This document shows, piece after piece, positions 18,523-28,658 of a stretch of DNA of 64,000 nt. Below the pieces are notes generated by a model. It made no database searches. It was not told the origin of the DNA and saw nothing but the letters and a program-made list of their open reading frames with translations. The first letter of the stretch is position 1. Every line of letters begins with the position of its first letter. The position numbers and the translations under genes are program-made. Source of the stretch: Thalassobius sp. I31.1 (GTDB taxonomy: Bacteria > Pseudomonadota > Alphaproteobacteria > Rhodobacterales > Rhodobacteraceae); the NCBI RefSeq assembly GCF_003031585.1, contig NZ_PWAA01000003.1, positions 44,229-108,228 of the forward strand, written 5' to 3'.

Positions 18523-20646
18523 ATGGAAAAGATCATCCTCTTTGCCCCGCTGGTGGGCGCGCTGATCGGCGGCTTTGGCTGGCGGATCATCGGTGAGAAG
18601 GGCGCACAGTACCTGACCACCGGCCTGCTGTTTCTGGCGGCGATCCTGTCCTGGGTTGTCTTCCTGGGCTTTGATGGCGAGACCCGCCTGATTGAGATCA
18701 TGACCTGGATTCAATCCGGCACACTTGATACCAGCTGGTCCATTCGTCTGGATCGTCTGACCGCGATTATGCTGATTGTTGTGACCTCTGTGTCATCGCT
18801 CGTGCATCTTTATTCCTTCGGCTATATGGCCCATGATGAGAACTTTGATGATGCGAAAGGCGAAAGCTATCGCGCGCGGTTCTTTGCGTATCTCAGCTTC
18901 TTTACCTTCACCATGCTGATGCTTGTGACCTCTGACAACCTTGTGCAGATGTTCTTTGGCTGGGAAGGTGTGGGTGTTGCGTCTTACCTGTTGATTGGTT
19001 TCTACTATAAGAAACCTTCCGCGAATGCGGCGGCGATGAAAGCTTTTGTCGTGAACCGTGTCGGTGATTTTGGTTTTGCACTGGGGATCTTCGGCCTGTT
19101 CTACATGACAGGCAGCATCAACTTTGATGAGGTCTTCACCGCAGCACCGGATCTGGCGCATCAGAACATTTCGTTCCTCTGGACCGAATGGAACGCAGCA
19201 AACCTGCTGGCTTTCCTGTTGTTCATCGGGGCCATGGGGAAATCTGCGCAATTCTTCCTGCACACCTGGTTGCCGGATGCGATGGAAGGCCCGACACCTG
19301 TGTCTGCGCTGATCCATGCCGCGACCATGGTAACCGCCGGTGTGTTCCTTGTGGTGCGTATGTCGCCGCTGATGGAATTCGCGCCAGGCGCAACCACCAT
19401 CATCGTTTACGTCGGTGCGATCACAGCCTTCTTTGCGGCGACTGTTGGCCTTGTGCAGAATGACATCAAACGCGTCATCGCATATTCCACCTGTTCGCAG
19501 CTGGGCTATATGTTTGTTGCGGCTGGTGTTGGCGTTTACTCCGCCGCGATGTTCCACCTGTTCACACACGCGTTCTTTAAGGCGATGCTGTTCCTTGGGG
19601 CGGGTTCCGTGATCCATGCGATGCATCATGAACAGGATATGCGCAACTATGGTGGTCTGCGTAAAAAGATCCCGCTGACCTATTGGGCGATGATGATTGG
19701 CACGCTGGCGATCACCGGTGTTGGTATTCCGCTGACCTATTATGGTTTTGCAGGTTTCCTGTCTAAAGATGCGATCATTGAAAGCGCATGGGGCGCGCAT
19801 ACTTCTGCTGGTAACTTTGCCTTCTGGATGTTGGTCATTGCGGCCTTTATGACGTCTTTCTACTCCTGGCGTCTGATGTTCCTGACCTTCTTTGGCAAGC
19901 CACGCGGCAATCCGCATACGCATGATCATGCACATGAAAGCCCGGTGGTTATGCTGATCCCGCTGGGGGCGCTGGCCCTTGGTGCGGTCTTTGCGGGGAT
20001 GATCTGGCTGAAGCCATTCTTTGGTGATCATGACACAGTCAACAAATTCTACGGTGTGCCTGTGCATGAAGTGGCAACGGATGATCACGGTGCTGCGGCT
20101 GCGGTGTTCGAAGTTGATGCCGGTCATACAACAGATGTTGCAGCAACAGATGATCACGGTGCTGCCACCGAACATGCAGCTGGCTGGACGCCTGGTTCTG
20201 GTGCGGTTTACACCCATCCGGACAACCATGTGCTGGACAATGCGCACCATGCGCCGAAATGGGTGAAAGTATCGCCGTTTATCGCGATGTTGGGCGGTCT
20301 GCTTCTGGCACTCTGGATGTATATCTGGAACCCGAGCCTGCCGGCCCGTCTGGCGAATGCACAGCCCTATCTGTACCGGTTCCTGCTCAACAAATGGTAT
20401 GTGGATGAGATCTATGATTTCCTCTTTGTGAAACCATCCCAGGCGCTGGGGCGTTTCCTGTGGAAGCGTGGCGATCAGCAGACCATTGATGGTGCGCTGA
20501 ATGGTCTTGCACTGGGTATCATTCCTTTCTTCACACGGCTCGCGGGACGCGCGCAGTCTGGTTACATCTTCACTTATGCCTTCTGGATGGTGATCGGCGT
20601 TCTGGTGCTGATGACCTGGCTTACGATCAGCGGAGGGGCTGAATAA
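18523..20646 (+). CDS. nuoL: NADH-quinone oxidoreductase subunit L
   Basis: The largest antiporter-like membrane subunit (707 residues), at the distal end of the membrane arm, with the long C-terminal lateral helix. Key features: [19 protein letters not shown] with its proton-path glutamate, the [30 protein letters not shown] block, and [16 protein letters not shown]. Between the antiporter core and the lateral helix lies a His/Asp/Ala-rich loop (about residues 465-580) containing two copies of ATDDHGAA encoded by a direct DNA repeat (20074-20096 and 20143-20165). It is followed at one base by nuoM. Confidence 0.97.
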   Translation: MEKIILFAPLVGALIGGFGWRIIGEKGAQYLTTGLLFLAAILSWVVFLGFDGETRLIEIMTWIQSGTLDTSWSIRLDRLTAIMLIVVTSVSSLVHLYSFGYMAHDENFDDAKGESYRARFFAYLSFFTFTMLMLVTSDNLVQMFFGWEGVGVASYLLIGFYYKKPSANAAAMKAFVVNRVGDFGFALGIFGLFYMTGSINFDEVFTAAPDLAHQNISFLWTEWNAANLLAFLLFIGAMGKSAQFFLHTWLPDAMEGPTPVSALIHAATMVTAGVFLVVRMSPLMEFAPGATTIIVYVGAITAFFAATVGLVQNDIKRVIAYSTCSQLGYMFVAAGVGVYSAAMFHLFTHAFFKAMLFLGAGSVIHAMHHEQDMRNYGGLRKKIPLTYWAMMIGTLAITGVGIPLTYYGFAGFLSKDAIIESAWGAHTSAGNFAFWMLVIAAFMTSFYSWRLMFLTFFGKPRGNPHTHDHAHESPVVMLIPLGALALGAVFAGMIWLKPFFGDHDTVNKFYGVPVHEVATDDHGAAAAVFEVDAGHTTDVAATDDHGAATEHAAGWTPGSGAVYTHPDNHVLDNAHHAPKWVKVSPFIAMLGGLLLALWMYIWNPSLPARLANAQPYLYRFLLNKWYVDEIYDFLFVKPSQALGRFLWKRGDQQTIDGALNGLALGIIPFFTRLAGRAQSGYIFTYAFWMVIGVLVLMTWLTISGGAE
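20074..20165 (+). repeat. Direct repeat within nuoL
   Basis: Two 23-base copies starting at 20074 and 20143 (both contain GATGATCACGGTGCTGC) differ at one base and lie 69 bases apart, in frame. They encode two ATDDHGAA segments of a histidine-rich loop. This looks like a partial in-frame duplication that expanded a surface loop. Confidence 0.7.
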
Positions 20647-20647
20647 T

Positions 20648-22198
20648 ATGGAAAACCTCCTTTCCATCGTCACATTTGTTCCGCTGCTGGCGGCACTGAT
20701 CCTTGCGATTTTCCTGCGTGGTGACGACGCCCCGGCACAGAAAAATGCCAAGATGCTGGCGCTGATCGCCACATCCGCAACGTTCCTTTTGTCGATCTTC
20801 ATTCTGACGGGCTTTGATCCGGCCAATACCGGCTTTCAGTTTGTTGAAGAACACGACTGGATCCTGGGGCTGAAGTATAAAATGGGTGTGGACGGGATCA
20901 GCATTCTCTTTGTGATGCTGACCACCTTCCTCATGCCAATTGTGATCCTGTCTTGCTGGGATGTGACCACGCGCGTCAAAGATTACATGATCGCTTTCCT
21001 GCTGCTGGAAACCCTGATGTTGGGTGTATTCATGGCGCTGGATCTGGTCCTGTTCTATGTCTTCTTTGAAGCGGGCCTGATCCCGATGTTCCTGATTATT
21101 GGTATCTGGGGCGGGGCGAACCGGATTTACGCATCGTTCAAATTCTTCCTCTATACCTTCATCGGTTCCGTGCTGATGCTGGTGGCGATGATCGCTATGT
21201 TCCTGGATGCAGGCACCACTGATATTCCGACCCTTCTGACTCATAGCTTCTCAACCGCCGGCTTTGAGCTGATGGGCTTCCAGATCGTTGGCGGCATGCA
21301 AACCCTGCTTTGGTTGGCGTTCTTCGCAAGCTTTGCGGTGAAAATGCCAATGTGGCCTGTTCACACCTGGCTGCCAGATGCGCACGTACAGGCACCAACT
21401 GCGGGTTCTGTAATCCTGGCAGCGGTTCTGCTGAAGATGGGGGGCTATGGCTTCCTGCGTTTCAGCCTGCCGATGTTCCCGGTCGCTTCTGACCTTCTGG
21501 CACCGCTGGTGTTCTGGATGTCCGCAATTGCGATTGTGTATACATCGCTTGTGGCGCTGGTGCAGGAAGACATGAAAAAGCTGATCGCTTATTCATCGGT
21601 TGCCCACATGGGTTACGTCACCATGGGGATCTTTGCGGCAAACCAGCAGGGTGTTGATGGTGCGATCTTCCAGATGCTCAGCCATGGGTTTATTTCCGGG
21701 GCGCTCTTCCTTTGTGTTGGCGTGATCTATGACCGGATGCACACCCGTGACATTGATGCTTACGGCGGTCTTGTGAACCGTATGCCATCTTATGCGCTGA
21801 TCTTCATGTTCTTCACCATGGCGAACGTCGGCCTGCCGGGCACATCCGGCTTTGTCGGGGAATTCCTGGTGCTGATGGGGATTTTCCAGGTTAACACATG
21901 GATTGCCCTGTTTGCCACATCTGGTGTGATCCTGTCTGCGGCCTATGCGCTGTATCTCTATCGCCGTGTGGTGATGGGCGAGCTGATCAAAGAAGCCCTG
22001 CGCACGATTTCTGACATTACACCGCGTGAGAAGATGATCTTCGCACCGCTGGTTGTCATGACCATCCTTCTGGGTGTCGCCCCATGGCTTGTGACCGATA
22101 TCATCGGTGACTCTGTCGCGGCACTTGTCCATAACTATCACGAAGCCCTGCCTGTTGTCGCTGAAGCGACTGAGGCTGTGGCTCCGGCGTCGCATTAA
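20648..22198 (+). CDS. nuoM: NADH-quinone oxidoreductase subunit M
   Basis: Antiporter-like membrane subunit (516 residues, about 14 helices). Visible markers are [21 protein letters not shown] with the conserved membrane glutamate, [23 protein letters not shown], and the lysine helix [21 protein letters not shown]. It begins one base after the nuoL stop, with GGAGGGGC upstream. The C-terminus is Ala/Glu-rich, as in related roseobacter proteins. Confidence 0.97.
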   Translation: MENLLSIVTFVPLLAALILAIFLRGDDAPAQKNAKMLALIATSATFLLSIFILTGFDPANTGFQFVEEHDWILGLKYKMGVDGISILFVMLTTFLMPIVILSCWDVTTRVKDYMIAFLLLETLMLGVFMALDLVLFYVFFEAGLIPMFLIIGIWGGANRIYASFKFFLYTFIGSVLMLVAMIAMFLDAGTTDIPTLLTHSFSTAGFELMGFQIVGGMQTLLWLAFFASFAVKMPMWPVHTWLPDAHVQAPTAGSVILAAVLLKMGGYGFLRFSLPMFPVASDLLAPLVFWMSAIAIVYTSLVALVQEDMKKLIAYSSVAHMGYVTMGIFAANQQGVDGAIFQMLSHGFISGALFLCVGVIYDRMHTRDIDAYGGLVNRMPSYALIFMFFTMANVGLPGTSGFVGEFLVLMGIFQVNTWIALFATSGVILSAAYALYLYRRVVMGELIKEALRTISDITPREKMIFAPLVVMTILLGVAPWLVTDIIGDSVAALVHNYHEALPVVAEATEAVAPASH

Positions 22199-22210
22199 GG
22201 GGCCTAGACT

Positions 22211-23650
22211 ATGATCTCTCAGGATATTTCGACTGTTCTGCCGGAAATCACGCTGGCCATCTATGCAATGGTGGCGCTGCTTGGGGCCGTTTACACGAAG
22301 AAGGACGGGCTTGCCGGGCTGATCCTCTGGTCAACGGCTGGTGTGTTCACCCTTGTGGCCCTGTGGATTGCAACCATGGCACCGGGCACACAGACCGCCT
22401 TTAACGGCATGTTCAATGATGATGCCTTTGCGCGTTTCGCCAAAGTTATGATCCTTCTGTCTGCTGCCGCAGTTCTGGTGTTGGGGCAGGACTACATGCA
22501 AAAGCGTGACATTCTGCGCTTTGAATACCCAATCCTTGTGACCCTGGCTGTCATCGGCATGATGATGATGGTGTCTGCTGGCGATCTGATGGCGCTTTAT
22601 ATGGGGCTCGAACTGCAATCGCTGGCGCTTTATGTCGTTGCGTCGCTGCATCGTGACTCTGTGCGTTCTACCGAAGCGGGACTGAAGTATTTTGTACTGG
22701 GTGCGCTGTCTTCTGGTCTGCTGCTGTACGGTGCCTCCCTGACTTACGGTTTCGCCGGAACAACTTTGTTCTCTGGTATTCTGTCTACTGTGCATGAAGG
22801 CCATGTCAGCCTTGGTCTGCTCTTTGGTCTGGTGTTCATCGTGGCAGGCCTTGCGTTCAAAGTTTCTGCCGCGCCGTTCCATATGTGGACGCCGGATGTT
22901 TATGAAGGCTCGCCAACCCCGGTGACAGCTTTCTTTGCGACCGCACCAAAAGTTGCAGCGATGGGCCTGTTCGCCCGCGTGCTGCATGATGCCTTTGGTG
23001 GCGCAACCGCAGACTGGAGCCAGATCATCGCGCTGCTGTCCGTTGTGTCCATGTTTCTGGGCGCTGTTGCGGCGATCGGGCAGACCAATATCAAACGTCT
23101 GATGGCATTCTCATCCATCGCGCATATGGGCTTTGCCCTGATGGGCCTGGCGGCAGGCACCGTTTATGGCGTACAGGCGATGCTGGTTTACATTGCAATC
23201 TATGTGACCATGAACATCGGCACGTTCGCCTTTATTCTGTCACTGGAAAAAGATGGCAAAGCCGTCACTGACATCGCGGCCCTGAACCAGTATTCCAAAG
23301 CGGAACCAATGCGTGCGCTCGCGATGCTTGTGCTGCTGTTCAGCCTTGCAGGCGTGCCGCCGATGCTGGGATTCTTTGGCAAGTTCTACGTGCTGCAGGC
23401 CGCCGTAAATGCAGGCATGTCCTGGCTGGCGGTTGCTGGCGTGATCGCTTCAGTGATCGGCGCGTTCTATTACCTGCGCATCGTGTACTTTATGTACTTT
23501 GGCGAAGAATCCGATGGCCTTGATAAGCCGGGATCTTTTGTCCTGAATGCCGGGCTTGTGGCGTCTGCCGTGATCATGCTGGCTGGGATTGTGAACCTGT
23601 TCGGGATCGAACCGATCGCTGAAGCGGCGGCGCAAGCTCTTGTCAACTGA
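22211..23650 (+). CDS. nuoN: NADH-quinone oxidoreductase subunit N
   Basis: Third antiporter-like membrane subunit (479 residues), next to NuoK. Motifs include [22 protein letters not shown] with the membrane glutamate, [26 protein letters not shown], and [20 protein letters not shown]. It is the last complex I gene of the run; its stop (23648-23650) lies inside the beginning of birA, so the operon continues without a break. Confidence 0.97.
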   Translation: MISQDISTVLPEITLAIYAMVALLGAVYTKKDGLAGLILWSTAGVFTLVALWIATMAPGTQTAFNGMFNDDAFARFAKVMILLSAAAVLVLGQDYMQKRDILRFEYPILVTLAVIGMMMMVSAGDLMALYMGLELQSLALYVVASLHRDSVRSTEAGLKYFVLGALSSGLLLYGASLTYGFAGTTLFSGILSTVHEGHVSLGLLFGLVFIVAGLAFKVSAAPFHMWTPDVYEGSPTPVTAFFATAPKVAAMGLFARVLHDAFGGATADWSQIIALLSVVSMFLGAVAAIGQTNIKRLMAFSSIAHMGFALMGLAAGTVYGVQAMLVYIAIYVTMNIGTFAFILSLEKDGKAVTDIAALNQYSKAEPMRALAMLVLLFSLAGVPPMLGFFGKFYVLQAAVNAGMSWLAVAGVIASVIGAFYYLRIVYFMYFGEESDGLDKPGSFVLNAGLVASAVIMLAGIVNLFGIEPIAEAAAQALVN

Positions 23651-24395
23651 GTGGCCTGAAGGGGTAGGGCGCATTGTCCTGCCCTCTGTCGACAGCACAA
23701 ATGCCGAAGCAATCCGTCAGGCCCCGACACTTGCGGGGCCGACGTGGATTCTGGGGCTTGAGCAAACCAAAGGCCGTGCGCGTCGGGGCCGGGGCTGGGT
23801 GGATCCGAAAGGGAATTTCTCGGCTACGCTTGCGCTGCGTCCCGAAGGTGATCCCGGACAAGTTGCCCTGTACAGTTTTGTGGCTGCTCTGGCGTTATAT
23901 GACGCCTGCGTTGCCGCAACCGGCCGGGCTGATGCTTTTGCCCTGAAATGGCCCAATGATGTGCTTCTGAATGGGGGCAAACTGGCCGGTATCCTGCTGG
24001 AAAGTGCCGGTGTCGCCGGGCAGGGCGGGCTTATGCATCTGGCTGTGGGGATTGGTGTGAACCTGGTTGAGGTGCCGTTGGTTGAAGGGCTTGAACAACG
24101 CGCTGTGCGCCCTGTCAGCCTGTGTGAAGCTGGTGCTAACCTGTCGCCGGAAGCCTTTCTTGATCTGCTGGCCCCGGCATTCGCCGCATGGGAGTATCGC
24201 TTGAGGACTTATGGGTTTGCGCCCCTGCGCGAAGCGTTTCTCACCCGTGCGGCTCGTCTGGGGGAGGTCATAACCGCGCGGACAGGCACAACAGAGACCA
24301 CCGGCACCTTTGAAACCATTGACGAAGCCGGCAATCTGGTTTTGAAGACAAGCGCGGGCCGGCAGGTGATTGCCGCCGCTGATATTTTCTTCTGA
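23640..24395 (+). CDS. birA: Biotin--[acetyl-CoA-carboxylase] ligase, no DNA-binding domain
   Basis: Biotin protein ligase (251 residues) that activates biotin as biotinyl-AMP and transfers it to the biotin carboxyl carrier protein. Motifs: [30 protein letters not shown] (biotin/AMP loop), [19 protein letters not shown], and a C-terminal SH3-like domain. There is no N-terminal helix-turn-helix, so it cannot be a BirA-type repressor. The start is TTG at 23640, overlapping nuoN by 11 bases: the conserved sequence begins directly there and no ATG or GTG is in frame nearby. The nuo-birA-coaX-rnj order is common in Rhodobacterales. Confidence 0.92.
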   Translation: MSTEWPEGVGRIVLPSVDSTNAEAIRQAPTLAGPTWILGLEQTKGRARRGRGWVDPKGNFSATLALRPEGDPGQVALYSFVAALALYDACVAATGRADAFALKWPNDVLLNGGKLAGILLESAGVAGQGGLMHLAVGIGVNLVEVPLVEGLEQRAVRPVSLCEAGANLSPEAFLDLLAPAFAAWEYRLRTYGFAPLREAFLTRAARLGEVITARTGTTETTGTFETIDEAGNLVLKTSAGRQVIAAADIFF

Positions 24396-24407
24396 GGGGG
24401 GCGTAAG

Positions 24408-25187
24408 ATGCTTCTGGCGATTGACTGCGGCAATACAAATACCGTGTTCTCGATCTGGGATGGCGAAAAATTCCTGTGCACCCTGCGCACCTCGACCCAT
24501 CATTCGCGCACCGCAGATGCCTATTTCACCTGGTTTTCCACGTTGATTAACCACTATGGCATCACCGCTGACATCACTGATGTTGTGATCAGTTCCACCG
24601 TGCCGCGCGTGGTCTGGAACCTGCGCGTTTTTGCAGATCGTTTCTTTGACTGCCGCCCACTTGTGGTGGGGAAACCCGAATGCATGCTGCCTGTGATGCC
24701 GCGCGTGGATGAAGGCACACGTCCGGGCCCGGATCGCCTGGCCAATGCCGCCGCGGCATGGGATCGGCATGGGGGCAACATTGTGGTGGTTGATTTCGGC
24801 ACTGCGACGAATTTTGATGTGGTTGCGGAAGATGGCGCCTATGTAGGGGGCGTGATTGCGCCGGGAATCAACCTGTCGCTTGAAGCCCTGCACCAGGGCG
24901 CAGCCGCGCTGCCGCACGTAGATATTTCCCGACCGGAAAAAGTTATTGGCACCGACACGGTGGGCTGTATTCAGTCCGGGGTGTTCTGGGGCTATTCCGG
25001 CCTGATCAGCGGGCTGATTGAAAAGATTAAAACGGAATATGGCCAGCCGATGAAAGTGGTCGCCACCGGGGGCCTCGCCCCTTTGTTCGAACAGGCCGAA
25101 ACCGGCTTTGACACGATTGAAGACGATCTGACCATGCATGGCCTGGTCGTCATTCACAAATATAATAAGGATGCTGGCAACTTATGA
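24408..25187 (+). CDS. coaX: Type III pantothenate kinase
   Basis: First enzyme of coenzyme A synthesis (259 residues): phosphorylates pantothenate with ATP. ASKHA-fold motifs are visible: LAIDCGNTNTVFSIWDG at the N-terminus (phosphate loop), GTRPGPDRLANAAAAWDRHG, VVVDFGTATNFDVV, GGVIAPGINLSLEALHQGAA, and VVATGGLAPLF. The type III enzyme is not feedback-inhibited by CoA in characterised homologues. A GAGGGGGG precedes the ATG. It overlaps the RNase J gene by four bases. Confidence 0.95.
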   Translation: MLLAIDCGNTNTVFSIWDGEKFLCTLRTSTHHSRTADAYFTWFSTLINHYGITADITDVVISSTVPRVVWNLRVFADRFFDCRPLVVGKPECMLPVMPRVDEGTRPGPDRLANAAAAWDRHGGNIVVVDFGTATNFDVVAEDGAYVGGVIAPGINLSLEALHQGAAALPHVDISRPEKVIGTDTVGCIQSGVFWGYSGLISGLIEKIKTEYGQPMKVVATGGLAPLFEQAETGFDTIEDDLTMHGLVVIHKYNKDAGNL

Positions 25188-26851
25188 GCAGCAAAAACCG
25201 TCTGATTTATCTTCCTCTGGGTGGCGCCGGGGAAATTGGTATGAACGCCTATGTGTATGGGTACGGCCCAAAAGGCAAAGAACGCTATATCCTCGTTGAT
25301 ATTGGTGTGACCTTTCCGGATATGGAAAGCTCCCCTGGGGTTGATCTGATCTTTGCGGACATCGCATGGCTTGAAGAACGCAAAGACCGTCTGGATGCGA
25401 TCTTTATCACCCACGCACACGAAGACCACGTGGGGGCTGTTGGCCATCTCTGGGATCGTCTGGAAGCGCCGGTTTATGCGCGTCCTTTCACCGCTTATCA
25501 CGCGGCCCGCAAAATGGGCGAGCAGGGCAAGCCTGAAGAAGAAGTGGTAGTCTGTGAGCCATGGCCTGCGATGGTGGATGCCGGGCCGTTTAAAGTGGGC
25601 TTTATGCCGCTGGCGCATTCCATTCCGGAAAGCTCTGGTCTGGTGATTGACACACCGGACGGCCGTATCGTGCATACCGGCGATTTCAAACTGGATGAAA
25701 CCCCATTGGTGGGCGAAGCCTTTGACCCGGTGATGTGGGCTGAGATTGCGAAACCGGGCGTGAAAGCCCTGGTCTGTGATTCCACCAACGTGTTTTCACA
25801 ACACCCTGGCAAGTCTGAATCCACCGTCGGCCCTGAGATCACCAAACTGGTGAGCGAGGCCAAAGGCATGGTTGTCGCGACAACCTTTGCATCCAACGTG
25901 GCCCGCGTGAAAACCCTGGCCGAAGCCGGTGTTGCTGCCGGGCGTTCTGTCTGTCTGTTGGGCCGTTCTATGCGCCGTATGGTCGAGGCCGGACATGCGA
26001 CCGGTGTGTTGGAAGGTTTCCCACAGACGATTTCCCCGGAAGACGCACGTGAACTGCCGCGTGAAAACCTGATGTTGCTTGTGACCGGATCGCAAGGCGA
26101 ACGTCGCGCGGCATCGGCACAGCTTGCCCGCGGGAAATATCTGGGGCTGAGCATGAAAGAGAACGATTTGTTCTTGTTTTCCTCCAAAACCATTCCAGGC
26201 AATGAACGTGGTGTGATCCGCATTATCAACAGTTTCTCAGAGATGGGCGTTGATGTGGTGGATGACCGCGCCGGGATTTACCATGTATCCGGTCACGCGA
26301 ACCGCCCGGATCTGGAACGCGCCCATGAGATCATGAACCCGGATCTTGTGATCCCTATGCATGGTGAACACCGCCATCTGCGTGAACATGTCAAAGTCGC
26401 GATGAGCAATGGTCGTTCCAGCGTTCTCGCGGTGAATGGGACCATGGTGGATATTTCCGCCGGTGGTCAGATCGTGGACTATATCGAAACCGGACGCACC
26501 TATCTGGATGGTCGTGTTCAGATCGGCGCGATGGACGGGGTTGTGCGGGATCGTATTCGCATGGCGCTGAACGGGCATGTTCTGGTAACGCTGATCATTG
26601 ATGAGAACAACGAACCTCTGGGTGAGCCCTGGGTCGAAATTAAAGGCCTGCCGGAAACCGGAAAATCAAACGCGCCGCTGCAGGATGTGCTTGAAGCGGA
26701 TCTGGAACAGCTGGTTATGCGCGCTGATCGCAAGACCCTGCGGGACGACGACAAAGTGGAAGAAGCACTGCGCCGTGAGACCCGTCGGTCTGCCAATGAA
26801 GAAGTTGGGCACAAACCAGAGGTCACCGTGGTGGTCAGCCGCCTGGCATAA
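25184..26851 (+). CDS. rnj: Ribonuclease J
   Basis: Metallo-beta-lactamase-fold RNase of the beta-CASP family (555 residues), with 5'-exonuclease and endonuclease activities in characterised homologues. The metal-binding signature is THAHEDHVGAVGHLW (about residues 75-88), followed by the HTGDFKLDE histidine, CDSTNVFSQHPGKSE, the beta-CASP block SNVARVKTLAE and the C-terminal VSGHANRPDLE and PMHGEHRHL histidines. In alphaproteobacteria it works alongside RNase E in 5'-end trimming of mRNA and rRNA. It is the last gene of the nuo run and is followed by a strong terminator. Confidence 0.93.
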   Translation: MSSKNRLIYLPLGGAGEIGMNAYVYGYGPKGKERYILVDIGVTFPDMESSPGVDLIFADIAWLEERKDRLDAIFITHAHEDHVGAVGHLWDRLEAPVYARPFTAYHAARKMGEQGKPEEEVVVCEPWPAMVDAGPFKVGFMPLAHSIPESSGLVIDTPDGRIVHTGDFKLDETPLVGEAFDPVMWAEIAKPGVKALVCDSTNVFSQHPGKSESTVGPEITKLVSEAKGMVVATTFASNVARVKTLAEAGVAAGRSVCLLGRSMRRMVEAGHATGVLEGFPQTISPEDARELPRENLMLLVTGSQGERRAASAQLARGKYLGLSMKENDLFLFSSKTIPGNERGVIRIINSFSEMGVDVVDDRAGIYHVSGHANRPDLERAHEIMNPDLVIPMHGEHRHLREHVKVAMSNGRSSVLAVNGTMVDISAGGQIVDYIETGRTYLDGRVQIGAMDGVVRDRIRMALNGHVLVTLIIDENNEPLGEPWVEIKGLPETGKSNAPLQDVLEADLEQLVMRADRKTLRDDDKVEEALRRETRRSANEEVGHKPEVTVVVSRLA

Positions 26852-26856
26852 TCAGG

Positions 26857-26875
26857 GTGGGGGCCAGCCCCCCAC
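26857..26875 (+). other. G/C-rich hairpin after rnj
   Basis: GTGGGGG (26857-26863), loop CCAGC, CCCCCAC (26869-26875), five bases after the rnj stop and ahead of the real terminator. No U-tract follows. It may protect the 3' end of the long nuo-rnj transcript. Confidence 0.45.
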
Positions 26876-26902
26876 TCCCCCGGGACATTTCTTAGACAAA
26901 AT

Positions 26903-26938
26903 AAAAGCGCGCCGCTCAGATATGAGCGGCGCGCTTTT
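26903..26938. terminator. Bidirectional terminator between rnj and the DEAD-box gene
   Basis: A perfect 16-bp stem AAAAGCGCGCCGCTCA / TGAGCGGCGCGCTTTT with a GATA loop. The A-run on the left and T-run on the right give U-tracts on both strands, so it can end rnj (plus) and the convergent helicase gene (minus). Confidence 0.9.
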
Positions 26939-26958
26939 TAATGAGATTGTGGCTATAT

Positions 26959-28434
26959 TCAGCCTGCCTGACGGCGTTCATCGAAACTCATAGCGATGAA
27001 ACCTGGCATGTGGTCGCCCATACCAACGACGCGGTTGTTGTCGTGTTTGGCTGCATTGTTGTTGTCGTTTTTACCACGACCCCGCCCACCACGGCCGCGC
27101 TGTGATTTTTCAGCTTCTTGCTGTTGTTGTGGAGCTGGCGCTGCAGTTTCTTGTTGAGAGGCTTCTACGGCATCAACAGTAGGTTCTGCGGCTTGTTCTT
27201 CACGTGGCTTGCGACGGGCGCGCGTGCGCTTTGGTTTTTCGGACGGAGTTTCGTCTGATTTCACTTCTGCGGCCGGTTTGTCTTTTTTCAGCGGGTTGTC
27301 CAGACGTGGAATTTCCTGCTGAACCAGCTTTTCAATGTCATCAAAGTTGCGTTCGTCTGACGGCGCGCAGATCATATAAGCGGTGCCAGTGCGGCCCGCG
27401 CGGCCTGTACGACCGATACGGTGCACATAGTCTTCGGCGTTGCCCGGAACATCAAAGTTGAACACATGGCTGACGTTTGGAACGTCAAGGCCACGGGCAG
27501 CAACGTCGGATGCACAGAGGAAACGCAGTTTGTCTGAACGGAAGGCATCCAGCGTTTCCATACGTTTGCTTTGGTCCAGATCGCCATGGATCGGGGCCGC
27601 GTCATAGCCGTATTTGTTCAGGGATTTTGCAACGATATCAACGTCTGACTTGCGGTTGCAGAAGATGATTGCGTTGGTGCATTTGTCACCTTCGCCATCA
27701 ATCAGCTTGCGCAGAAGTGTCCGCTTTTCGCTGCTGGCGCGATCTTTGCGAGTCGGTTTGAACATCACCACACCCTGGGTGATTTTGTCATTGGTGGTCG
27801 CCGCCCGGGCGACTTCAATACGTTCAGGGGCCGACAGGAATGTGTTTGTTATCCGTTCAATTTCCGGAGCCATCGTGGCTGAGAAGAACAGGGTCTGACG
27901 GGTAAATGGGGTCAGGCCAAAGATACGTTCGATATCCGGGATAAAGCCCATATCAAGCATACGGTCGGCTTCATCCACCACCATGATCTGCACACCAGTC
28001 AGCAGCAGTTTACCGTGTTCGAAATGGTCCAGAAGACGACCAGGTGTTGCGATCAGAACGTCAACACCGCGATCAATCAGGGCATCCTGTTCTTTGAAGG
28101 ATACGCCACCAATCAGCAGAGCTTTGGTCAGTTTGACGTGTTTTGCATAGGTGTCGAAGTTCTCAGCAACCTGCGCCGCCAGTTCCCGTGTCGGGCAAAG
28201 CACCAGCGAACGTGGCATACGTGCCCGTGCACGGCCCCGGGCCAGCATCGAAATCATTGGCAGGGTGAAAGAGGCTGTCTTGCCGGTGCCGGTCTGGGCG
28301 ATTCCCAGAACATCGCGGCCCTCAAGGGCAGGGGGGATGGCGCCCGCCTGAATAGGAGTCGGGCTTTCATAACCCGCTTCGTCGACAGCTTTCAGGACCT
28401 TGGGTCCAAGTTTCAGATCACTAAATTTTGTCAT
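26959..28434 (-). CDS. DEAD-box RNA helicase (RhlE-like)
   Basis: ATP-dependent RNA helicase of 491 residues. All core motifs are seen: the Q motif YESPTPIQAGAIP, AQTGTGKTASF (Walker A, motif I), PTRELAAQV (Ia), TPGRLLDH, VDEADRMLDMG (DEAD box as DEAD, motif II), FSATM (motif III), RGLDVPNVSHVFNFDVP (V) and HRIGRTGRAGRTG (VI). The C-terminal 110 residues are basic and low-complexity (KRTRARRKPRE, RGRGGRGRGK), an RNA-binding tail like that of RhlE. Probable roles are ribosome assembly and mRNA turnover. The start at 28434 (MTKFSDLKL) is chosen because the conserved fold begins there. Confidence 0.94.
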   Translation of the reverse strand: MTKFSDLKLGPKVLKAVDEAGYESPTPIQAGAIPPALEGRDVLGIAQTGTGKTASFTLPMISMLARGRARARMPRSLVLCPTRELAAQVAENFDTYAKHVKLTKALLIGGVSFKEQDALIDRGVDVLIATPGRLLDHFEHGKLLLTGVQIMVVDEADRMLDMGFIPDIERIFGLTPFTRQTLFFSATMAPEIERITNTFLSAPERIEVARAATTNDKITQGVVMFKPTRKDRASSEKRTLLRKLIDGEGDKCTNAIIFCNRKSDVDIVAKSLNKYGYDAAPIHGDLDQSKRMETLDAFRSDKLRFLCASDVAARGLDVPNVSHVFNFDVPGNAEDYVHRIGRTGRAGRTGTAYMICAPSDERNFDDIEKLVQQEIPRLDNPLKKDKPAAEVKSDETPSEKPKRTRARRKPREEQAAEPTVDAVEASQQETAAPAPQQQQEAEKSQRGRGGRGRGKNDNNNAAKHDNNRVVGMGDHMPGFIAMSFDERRQAG

Positions 28435-28628
28435 TATTTTCCATGACTTGCAGGGCGCATTCCCTGGCCCGCCTGTTGCGGGCATTTTCGGAGCGTGCGA
28501 CCCGCGTGGCCGCCGGTTCTATAGGGTGCTCCAGACTCGCTATGGGGTAACGGTTTTTGGAATAAAGGTCAATGAAAGGAACAAGGGACGGTTACAACAG
28601 AACAAACTGTGGCATTTCTAAGAAATAA

Positions 28629-28654
28629 ATAACGCGGGAAAGGTCCCGCGTTAT
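28629..28654 (-). terminator. prfC terminator
   Basis: An 11-bp perfect stem ATAACGCGGGA / TCCCGCGTTAT with a 4-base loop directly after the prfC stop. Read on the minus strand it is followed by TTATTTCTT, a U-rich tail. Confidence 0.8.
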
Positions 28655-28658
28655 CGTG

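Noticed and set aside
18793..20826. A 677-residue minus-strand frame across nuoL and the start of nuoM
   Set aside because: Long open reading opposite nuoL arises from codon bias; the product is Arg/His-rich and has no recognisable domain.
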